Positions 1 to 5,522 of a stretch of 5,944 nucleotides of DNA are shown one piece after another. Where the stretch lies: the NCBI GenBank assembly GCA_017883125.1, contig JADGOD010000198.1:1-5944 (forward strand), given 5' to 3'. The translations under genes and the position numbers were made by a program. The stretch comes from Acidimicrobiales bacterium (lineage in GTDB: Bacteria; Actinomycetota; Acidimicrobiia; Acidimicrobiales; RAAP-2). The notes beneath the pieces were generated by a model. It saw only the letters and a program-made list of their open reading frames with translations. It made no database searches and was not told where the DNA came from. Positions within the stretch are counted from its first letter, which is position 1. Each line of letters opens with the position of its first letter.

Positions 1-75
1 CCTAGGACCGAGGGGCTTGGGCCCGGCGTCGACCCCTACCCCCGCTTCTTCCTCGAGGATCGCAGGGGCCGTCAG
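1..75 (-). other. Left-edge stretch; possible 5' end of a further minus-strand gene
   Basis: The 71 bases past the stop of the SDR gene contain no RNA gene, repeat or terminator that I can see. One minus-strand frame stays open from 75 to the window edge and reads (M)TAPAILEEEAGVGVDAG and onward. It would need a CTG start whose last two bases are the first two of the SDR TGA stop (CTGA overlap). The residue mix looks protein-like, but there is no ATG, GTG or TTG and no good Shine-Dalgarno sequence. Twenty-five open codons in GC-rich DNA are weak evidence. The true start of the next operon gene may equally lie left of the window. Confidence 0.2.
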
Positions 76-899
76 AGGTGTCGGTTGATCCCACCGTCGA
101 CCGGGATCGACTGGCCGGTGATGTGCCGCGCCGCCTCCGAGGCCAGGAACGTCGCCACCGCCGCTATCTCGGTGGGCTCGCCCATCCGGCGGGCGGGGAT
201 GGCGTTGGTCATGACCGACTGGACCTCGGCGACGGGGAGGTCGCGCTCTCTTGCTAGCCACTCCCAGTAGGAGCGGTTCCGCTCGGTGAGGATCGACCCG
301 GTCAGGATGTTGTTGACGGTGATCCCGAAGGGGGCCACGTCCCTGGCCATCATCCGGTACATCCCCGCCACGGCGGGGCGGACGGTGTTGGGCAGCACGT
401 GGGGGAGATCCTTCATCGGCTCGCGGGCCACGCCGGAGCCGATGTTCATGATCCTCCCCCAGCCCTGAGAGCGCATGTCGGGGAGCGCCGCCTTGGCGAG
501 GCCCCACGCCGAGATGAAGAGGTGGTCGAACTCCTCGCGGTAGTCGGCCGCCGGTGTCGAGGTGAAGGTACCAGCCTTGGGTCCTGCCCCCTCCTTGCTG
601 GCATCGATCACGTGGCCGATCACGTTGCTCACCACGATGCCGACCGGCCCGAAGCGCCGGTTGGTCGCCTCGACGAGGGCCGCGACCTGGTCGAGGTCCC
701 TCATGTCGGTGCTGATCGCCTCGACCTGCCCGGGGGCGAGCGCGTCGATCTCTGCGGCAGCGGTCTCGAGATCCCCGATGGTGCGGGCGGCGAGCACCAC
801 GCGGACCCCCTCGCCGACGAGGGCGGTGGCGATGGCCTTGCCGATCCCGCGGCTCCCGCCCGAGACGATGGCGACCTTCCCCTCGATGCCGAGATCCAC
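72..899 (-). CDS. SDR-family protein, divergent beta-ketoacyl-reductase-like, catalytic Tyr/Lys replaced
   Basis: This 275-residue protein has the length and fold signature of a classical short-chain dehydrogenase/reductase. The N-terminal Rossmann motif SGGSRGIG is at residues 13-20, the adenine-pocket Asp is near 65 (STDMRD), and the C-terminal ITGQSIPVDGG is at 260-270. The NNAG position reads SNVIG (91-95). The catalytic Ser is present at S155 (NIGSG), but the YxxxK segment reads LPNTVR (169-174), so both the Tyr and the Lys are missing. I recall a described SDR subgroup (BKR-like, cd05344) with imperfect cofactor and tetrad motifs, and the 'LxNxxR' sequence fits it. The start is GTG at 899, with AGGAGG about 5 bases upstream that overlaps the TAG stop of the preceding gene; this implies translational coupling. 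The substrate is unknown. It may be an NAD(P)-binding oxidoreductase with altered chemistry, or a partner subunit to the adjacent SDR-like protein. Confidence 0.9.
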   Translation of the reverse strand: MDLGIEGKVAIVSGGSRGIGKAIATALVGEGVRVVLAARTIGDLETAAAEIDALAPGQVEAISTDMRDLDQVAALVEATNRRFGPVGIVVSNVIGHVIDASKEGAGPKAGTFTSTPAADYREEFDHLFISAWGLAKAALPDMRSQGWGRIMNIGSGVAREPMKDLPHVLPNTVRPAVAGMYRMMARDVAPFGITVNNILTGSILTERNRSYWEWLARERDLPVAEVQSVMTNAIPARRMGEPTEIAAVATFLASEAARHITGQSIPVDGGINRHL

Positions 900-902
900 G
901 AG

Positions 903-912
903 GACCTCCTAG
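903..912 (-). promoter_or_regulatory. Shine-Dalgarno sequence for the SDR gene, overlapping the upstream stop
   Basis: On the minus strand the bases read TAGGAGGTCC, followed closely by the GTG start at 899. The TAG stop of the upstream SDR-like gene (911-909) runs directly into the AGGAGG core. This fixes the GTG start and points to translational coupling of the two SDR genes. Confidence 0.75.
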
Positions 913-1505
913 AAGACCGCGGGGCTCTTCGCCCCGTCGAGAGAGATCGTCACGCCCTGGAGGTAGCCGGCGGACGCCGACAGGAGGAAGGCGACGGTGG
1001 AGGCGACCTCGCCGGCGTCGGCATCCGCGTCTCGGAGGACTGCGTTGGCGGCGATCCCGAACTGCGCCACGTCGGCGACGGCAGCCTTGTGGAGGCCGAG
1101 CACCCCGAGTCCGGCGATCACGCCGAGCTCGTCGACCTCGTCGCCGAGCCACTTGACCGAGCCGGTCACGACGCTGATGAGCCGGCCGTAGCGCTGCTCG
1201 GTCATCGCCCACGTGGCGGCGCGGAACGCAGCAGCCACCTCTTCGACTGACGCCCAGGCCTCGCCGAGCTCTTGGGTGGTTGACTCGAGGACCGAGGAGC
1301 TCGACGCCTGGGGCAGGAACATCACCACACCGTCGATCCGCCCGTGGGTGTTCAGCGATGCCCGGATCACCTCGTCGACGTCAACGAGGCTCTCGACGGT
1401 GATGCACGCCGCGACCTCAGAGTCCAGCATGGCGTGGCACGCCTCGCGGTCTTCGCTCCGCGGCGCGCCGACGACGACGACTCGATCGTGCAACCCGAGA
1501 TCCAC
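909..1505 (-). CDS. Short degenerate SDR-fold protein, probably lacking catalytic residues
   Basis: The predicted protein has 198 residues against about 250 for typical SDRs. Its homology to the fold shows in GRLISVVTGS (107-116, the beta-5/Ser region), GVLGLHKAAVADVAQFGIAANAV (134-156, matching the helix after the active site and the following strand) and VAFLLSASAGYLQGVTISLDGA (171-192, the SDR C-terminal signature). The glycine-rich TGxxxGIG motif is absent: the N-terminus reads VVVVGAPRSEDRE. The YxxxK position aligns with GVIAG (129-133), so Tyr and Lys are also lost. The protein shares the MDLG beginning and operon position with the following SDR, which suggests divergence after an old duplication. 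GTG 1505 is preceded by a purine-rich GAGGGGAGGG a few bases upstream. There are no internal stops and codon use is like its neighbours, so it is probably expressed rather than decayed. A structural or regulatory subunit of a heteromeric SDR is possible. Function is not recognised. Confidence 0.8.
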   Translation of the reverse strand: MDLGLHDRVVVVGAPRSEDREACHAMLDSEVAACITVESLVDVDEVIRASLNTHGRIDGVVMFLPQASSSSVLESTTQELGEAWASVEEVAAAFRAATWAMTEQRYGRLISVVTGSVKWLGDEVDELGVIAGLGVLGLHKAAVADVAQFGIAANAVLRDADADAGEVASTVAFLLSASAGYLQGVTISLDGAKSPAVF

Positions 1506-1558
1506 AGGCCCTCCCCTCTGGCTGCCCTGACTCTAACGAGGCGATGGCGCGGCGTCGA
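1506..1558. other. Short intergenic gap between the regulator and the SDR genes
   Basis: This 53-base spacer holds the ribosome binding site of the SDR-like gene (about 1509-1518 on the minus strand). A weak -10-like TAGAGT lies on the minus strand roughly 20 bases before it, with no matching -35 that I would defend. No terminator hairpin is evident. Regulator and SDR genes may therefore be cotranscribed, with or without a weak internal promoter. Confidence 0.4.
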
Positions 1559-2038
1559 TCAGGTGAACCCCAGCGGTGTGATCTGCGTGACTCGGACCTG
1601 TTCGTAGACGATGGAGGTCGAGGCGTCCACGACGTCGCTGCGACCCGTGACGTGGCCGAAGACGAAGTCGCGCACGGCGCCCACGTCCGGCGCGCCGATC
1701 TCGACGATGAAGTCATCGTCGCCCGAGACGATCCAGACGGCGAGGGTCTCGGGCGCCGCCAGCATGTCCTGCTGGAAGTCACGCACGGACTGGGTGGTCT
1801 TCGGCCGGAGCCTCACGCTGATCATCGCCCGGATGGGCCTCCCAATCGCCTCGAGGTCGACCTCGGCGTGCCAGCCGGTGATCACCCCGGAGTCGCGCAG
1901 GCGACGGATCCTCTCGAGGCAAGTCGACTGGGCGATGCCGACCGCCTCGGCCAGATCCTTGTTGGTCCGCCGCGCATCCTTCTGCAGGAGGGCGATCAGC
2001 TGGAGGTCGATCGATGAAAGATTCGCTGATGGTGCCAT
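1559..2038 (-). CDS. Lrp/AsnC-family transcriptional regulator
   Basis: This 159-residue protein has the usual length and two-domain plan of Lrp/AsnC 'feast/famine' regulators. The N-terminal winged helix-turn-helix opens with SSIDLQLIALLQKDARRT (8-25). The HTH itself covers about 26-53, NKDLAEAVGIAQSTCLERIRRL then RDSGVI. A RAM/AsnC ligand-binding and oligomerisation domain follows from about 70 to 152, with the conserved turn VSGDDDFIVEI at 104-114. Family members form dimers to octamers, bind small palindromic sites and usually respond to an amino acid. ATG 2038 is preceded by GAAGGGA at a 10-base spacing. The gene is divergent from the large 2-oxoacid:ferredoxin oxidoreductase gene. That arrangement suggests it controls the enzyme gene and itself, plausibly in response to an aromatic or branched-chain amino acid; the effector is inference. 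It is probably the first gene of an operon with the two SDR genes. Confidence 0.93.
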   Translation of the reverse strand: MAPSANLSSIDLQLIALLQKDARRTNKDLAEAVGIAQSTCLERIRRLRDSGVITGWHAEVDLEAIGRPIRAMISVRLRPKTTQSVRDFQQDMLAAPETLAVWIVSGDDDFIVEIGAPDVGAVRDFVFGHVTGRSDVVDASTSIVYEQVRVTQITPLGFT

Positions 2039-2062
2039 TGATGAGAATTCCCTTCGAACCGC

Positions 2063-2091
2063 TTGTCTATCCTCCGAAGATAGTTGATAGT
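2063..2091 (+). promoter_or_regulatory. Candidate promoter for the oxidoreductase gene, possibly leaderless
   Basis: A -35-like TTGTCT (2063-2068, 4 of 6 matches to TTGACA) is separated by 17 bases from a -10-like GATAGT (2086-2091, 4 of 6 matches to TATAAT). It lies in the only AT-richer stretch between the divergent genes. Transcription starting 6-7 bases after the -10 would begin at or next to the GTG at 2098, giving a leaderless mRNA, a frequent arrangement in actinobacteria. Matches are modest and the call is inference. Confidence 0.4.
2067..2091. promoter_or_regulatory. Candidate Lrp/AsnC operator: 17-bp palindrome plus extra half-site
   Basis: CTATCCTCCGAAGATAG (2067-2083) is a near-perfect palindrome in which seven of eight base pairs are symmetric around the central C. 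A further GATAG half-site follows at 2086-2090, giving a GATAGT direct repeat with a 7-base period (2079-2084 and 2086-2091). Size, symmetry and position between a divergent Lrp/AsnC gene and its likely target fit an Lrp-type operator. It occupies the spacer and -10 of the proposed oxidoreductase promoter and sits about 30-50 bases upstream of the regulator start, so it could serve both directions. Confidence 0.5.
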
Positions 2092-2097
2092 GAGGGG

Positions 2098-5000
2098 GTG
2101 ACCAGCGTTCTCAAGCACGACGCCGGCGATCCAAACGATCTGTGGGGCGCCGGGAGTCGCACGGCCCACCTCTCGGGAACCCAGGCGGTGGTCCGGTTCC
2201 TGATCGATCTCCTCCGAGCCGACAGGGCACGCGGCCTGAAGACCGCGGCCTTCGTCTCGGGCTACCAGGGGTCCCCGCTGGGAGGCTTCGACCGGGAGCT
2301 CCACGGTGCGCTCAAGGGCTTGGACATCGAGATCATCCACCGACCCGGGGTCAACGAGGAGCTCGGTGCCACCGCGGTCATGGGCAGCCAGGTGGCGAGC
2401 ACGCAGGAGTCCTCCACCCACGACGGGGTCGTCGGCGTCTGGTACGGCAAGGGACCAGGCCTCGACCGCAGCGTCGATGCCCTCCGCCATGCCACCTTCG
2501 CGGGGACGAGCCCGCACGGTGGCGTGCTCGTCCTCGTGGGTGACGATCCCATGGCGAAGTCGTCGACGATCCCGAGCGCCTCCGAGGTGGTCCTCTCCGA
2601 GCTGTCGATGCCTGTGCTCTTCCCTCGCACGCTCACCGAGATCCTCGAGCTGGGCCAGCACGCCGTGGCGATGTCCCGGTACTCCGGAGCCCCCGTCGGG
2701 ATGAAGCTCGTCTCGGTGATCGCCGACTCGGAGGGGACCGTCTCGCTCGCCGAGCCAATCGTCCCAGTGATCCCCGACGACTACGTGAGCCCGGGTGCGT
2801 CGGGCGATCTGCTCACCCCGATGACGATGGCGCGCGAGCCGTTTGTGCTCGTCGACCGCCTGGCCGCTGCGGCCCGCTACGGCGATGCCAACGGGCTGAA
2901 CCGGTTCGTCGTCCGCCCCGAGGCCCCGGTGATCACCCTCATGGCGGCCGGGACGGTCTTCACCGAGCTCCACGAGGCGCTCTTGCTCCTCGGCCTCGGC
3001 GAGGCGGAGCTCTCCGGGCTCGGCGTGGGTCTCGTCGAGCTCTCCATGCCGTTCCCCCTCGGAGAGGGGCTGGCCGACGAGCTCCGGGTCGCAGGCGAGG
3101 ACGTCGTGGTGGTCGAGGAGCGCCGTGAGCTCATCGAGAACCAGGTGCTCTCGATGCTCGGCCGCTCCGGAGCGGGACCGAGGATCTGGGGGCGCAGGCG
3201 CCCTGACGGAGCCCCCTTCATCCCGCGCGCCGGGGCGCTGACCGCCGCGGCGCTGGCTCGCATCCTCCACCCCGTGCTCGCCGAGAGGTTCGGCGAGCGG
3301 GTGGGGAGCCCTCCGGCGGTCCGCATCCCTCTGAGCATCGCCGCCAGCTCTCCGAGGACGCCGTGGTACTGCCCGGGCTGCCCTCACTCGGTGAGCACAG
3401 CGGTCCCTGAGGGCATGTCGGTCGGGATCGGGATCGGATGCCACTCGATCGTCCGCTACATGCCCGAGGAGAGGACCGGTCGCAGCATCGGGTTGACCCA
3501 GATGGGCGGTGAGGGCGCGCAGTGGATCGGCATGTCGCCCTTCGTGGGCATCGACCACGTCTTCCAGAACATTGGGGACAGCACCTTCTTCCACTCCGGG
3601 CACCTGGCGCTGCGCGCCGCGGTGGCGTCGGGTGTGTCGATCACCTACAAGGTGCTCTGGAACGGGGTCTCTGCCATGACCGGCGGCCAGGCGGTCGAGG
3701 GCGGGACCTCGGTCGAGTCCTTGGCCCGGATGCTCCTCCTCGAGGGGGCGAGACGGGTCGTGATCACCACCGACGACGTCGCCAAGTTCCGCAGCGTCTC
3801 GTTGCCCGATTCCGTGGTGGTCCGTCCCCGTGACGAGATCCTCGAGGTCCAGCGCGAGCTGGCGAAGGTCGAGGGGGTCACCGTCCTGATCCACGACCAG
3901 GCGTGTGCTACCGAGCTGCGCCGAGCCCGCAAGCGAGGGCTGGCTCCCTCGCCCACGTTCAAGGTCGTGATCAACGAGCGCGTCTGCGAGGGGTGCGGGG
4001 ACTGCCAGGTCAAGTCGAACTGCCTCTCGCTCCAGACGATTCAGACGCCCTTCGGGCCCAAGACCAGGATCGACGAGGACTCCTGCAACGTCGATCTGTC
4101 GTGTCTCGAAGGTGACTGCCCGGCCTTCACGCTGGTCAAGATCGACACACGGGAGCGGCGCGATCCTGTGCCGAAGTACGAGGCGGCGATGCCGATCCCG
4201 GATCCCGTCGTCCGGGATCTCGACACGCCGATCTCGGTGCGCTTCGCGGGCATCGGCGGCACCGGCGTGGTCACGGTCGCCCACCTTCTGGCCAGGGCGG
4301 CGCTCATCGACGGGATCGAGGTCTGGGGCGTGGATCAGACGGGGATGTCGCAGAAGGCCGGCGCCGTGATCTCCGATCTGCGGATCGGACCGGGGGCGGC
4401 GGAGCGATCGAACATTCTGGGCACCGACGAGGTGGACCTCTTCATCGTGTGCGACCTCCTGTCGGCGACGCAGCCCGCCGTGCTCGACGGCGCGTCGCCG
4501 GCACGGACATCGCTCGTCGGTTCGCTCGCGGCGTCCCTGAGCGGACCGATGATCCTGGGGCTGCGCGAGCGCACGATCGACACCGGCGCACTGGTCGACG
4601 CGCTCACCTCGACCGTGCGGCCCGGGCATGCGGTCTTCCTCGACACCGCGGCGGTCGCCGAGGAGGCCGGAGCGGCGACGTCTACGGCCAATGTGGTCCT
4701 CCTCGGGGTCGCGTCCCAGAGCGGCCTGCTCCCCGTCTCGGCGGGATCCCTCGAGACGGCGATCGAGCAGAACGGCGTGTCGGTGGCCGCCAACCTGGCC
4801 GCGTTCCGCCAGGGCCGGGCGTGGGCCGCCGGGATCCGGCCCAGCGAGGACCCCGGGGCCAGCTCGACGGATGATGCCGAGTTCGCCGCGCTCACCGAGC
4901 GGTTCGATCTCCCCGAGCGCTCCCGGTCGATCCTTGGCCGGTTCGCCGCAGAGTTGACCGCGTACCAAGACCGACGGCTCGCCGAGAGGCTCCTCGCGCT

Positions 5001-5511
5001 GTGCTCGGAGGCCTGGGGCGCGGAGGAGCCAATCGGTGGCTCAGGCGCGCTCACCGAGGCCGTGGCGGCTGGTCTCTTCAAGCTGATGGCCTACAAGGAC
5101 GAGTACGAGGTGGCTCGTCTGCTCCTCGACCACCCGGCGGCCGAGGGTGCCACCACATGGCTGCTGCACCCCCCGGTGCTCCGCGCTCGGGGGCTCAAGC
5201 GCAAGATCCACCTCGGTGGCTGGGCCCGACCGAGCCTCGTGGTGCTCCGGGCGAGCCGTCGGCTCCGCGGCAGGGCGCTGGACCCCTTCGGCCACACGTC
5301 GCTGCGCAAGACCGAGCGAGCGCTGCCCGACGAGTACCTCGCCGCCCTCGGGCAGATCTACGGATCACTCGACGGAGCGAACCTCGACGAGGCGATCGAG
5401 ATCGCCTCGCTGGCCTCGACGGTGCGGGGCTACGAGGGCGTCAAGGAGCACTCGATCGAGCGCTACCGAGCGGAGCTGGCGCGGCGCCTCGGCGACTTCA
5501 CGGCCCGCTGA
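2098..5511 (+). CDS. Fused indolepyruvate (2-oxoacid):ferredoxin oxidoreductase family protein
   Basis: Enzymes of this family oxidatively decarboxylate an arylpyruvate or related 2-oxoacid with CoA to acyl-CoA, CO2 and reduced ferredoxin in the cytoplasm. Numbered from GTG 2098 (1137 residues), the chain shows an N-terminal pyrimidine-binding ThDP region with LSGTQ (25-29), GYQGSPLGG (55-63), a GVNEE acid (E87) and GDDPMAKSST (148-157). CPGCPH (425-430) and GIGCH (445-449) follow. The ThDP/metal motif is GDSTFF (493-498) with N522 in NGVSAMTGGQ. A ferredoxin-like region has cysteines 630, 633, 636, 642, 663, 669 and 674. A gamma/IorB-like domain starts at GIGGTGVVT (718-726), and the C-terminal DUF6537-type region contains LFKLMAYKDEYEVARL (993-1008) and RGYEGVKE (1110-1117). 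Length and domain order match the single-chain form rather than separate IorA and IorB. The start is uncertain. ATG 2014 has GGAGGT six bases upstream and would give 1165 residues, but it lies inside the regulator gene and adds 28 residues that look non-conserved. GTG 2098 fits the expected N-terminal length and the promoter position. Substrate specificity cannot be read from sequence. Confidence 0.93.
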   Translation: MTSVLKHDAGDPNDLWGAGSRTAHLSGTQAVVRFLIDLLRADRARGLKTAAFVSGYQGSPLGGFDRELHGALKGLDIEIIHRPGVNEELGATAVMGSQVASTQESSTHDGVVGVWYGKGPGLDRSVDALRHATFAGTSPHGGVLVLVGDDPMAKSSTIPSASEVVLSELSMPVLFPRTLTEILELGQHAVAMSRYSGAPVGMKLVSVIADSEGTVSLAEPIVPVIPDDYVSPGASGDLLTPMTMAREPFVLVDRLAAAARYGDANGLNRFVVRPEAPVITLMAAGTVFTELHEALLLLGLGEAELSGLGVGLVELSMPFPLGEGLADELRVAGEDVVVVEERRELIENQVLSMLGRSGAGPRIWGRRRPDGAPFIPRAGALTAAALARILHPVLAERFGERVGSPPAVRIPLSIAASSPRTPWYCPGCPHSVSTAVPEGMSVGIGIGCHSIVRYMPEERTGRSIGLTQMGGEGAQWIGMSPFVGIDHVFQNIGDSTFFHSGHLALRAAVASGVSITYKVLWNGVSAMTGGQAVEGGTSVESLARMLLLEGARRVVITTDDVAKFRSVSLPDSVVVRPRDEILEVQRELAKVEGVTVLIHDQACATELRRARKRGLAPSPTFKVVINERVCEGCGDCQVKSNCLSLQTIQTPFGPKTRIDEDSCNVDLSCLEGDCPAFTLVKIDTRERRDPVPKYEAAMPIPDPVVRDLDTPISVRFAGIGGTGVVTVAHLLARAALIDGIEVWGVDQTGMSQKAGAVISDLRIGPGAAERSNILGTDEVDLFIVCDLLSATQPAVLDGASPARTSLVGSLAASLSGPMILGLRERTIDTGALVDALTSTVRPGHAVFLDTAAVAEEAGAATSTANVVLLGVASQSGLLPVSAGSLETAIEQNGVSVAANLAAFRQGRAWAAGIRPSEDPGASSTDDAEFAALTERFDLPERSRSILGRFAAELTAYQDRRLAERLLALCSEAWGAEEPIGGSGALTEAVAAGLFKLMAYKDEYEVARLLLDHPAAEGATTWLLHPPVLRARGLKRKIHLGGWARPSLVVLRASRRLRGRALDPFGHTSLRKTERALPDEYLAALGQIYGSLDGANLDEAIEIASLASTVRGYEGVKEHSIERYRAELARRLGDFTAR

Positions 5512-5522
5512 GGTCCGCTCAG
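5508..5522. terminator. Small inverted repeat across the two convergent stop codons (weak terminator candidate)
   Basis: CTGAG (5508-5512), a five-base loop and CTCAG (5518-5522) form a perfect 5-bp stem that includes both convergent TGA stops. It is short and lacks a T-run on either strand. It could be a weak bidirectional stop signal or simply a consequence of two TGA codons facing each other in similar context. Confidence 0.2.

Noticed and set aside
399..1250. A 283-codon plus-strand open frame opposite the two SDR genes
   Set aside because: It has an Asp/Glu/Arg/His-rich low-complexity composition, no domain, and spans the junction of two well-supported minus-strand genes. It is an antisense shadow.
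1544..2017. Plus-strand open frame opposite the Lrp/AsnC gene
   Set aside because: The minus strand encodes a complete HTH-RAM protein of normal length. The plus frame is Asp/Arg-rich without any recognisable domain.
1996..4968. A 990-codon open frame on the minus strand opposite the oxidoreductase gene
   Set aside because: Its product is rich in Arg, His, Asp and Gly with no recognisable domain, as expected for the antisense of a GC-rich gene with G/C third positions. The plus-strand frame carries clear family motifs throughout. The open frame also runs into the regulator gene.
4335..5081. A 248-codon minus-strand frame opposite the 3' half of the oxidoreductase
   Set aside because: It is Ser/Arg/Ala-rich with no motif and no ribosome binding site of note, and it is fully antisense to the gamma-domain and C-terminal coding sequence.
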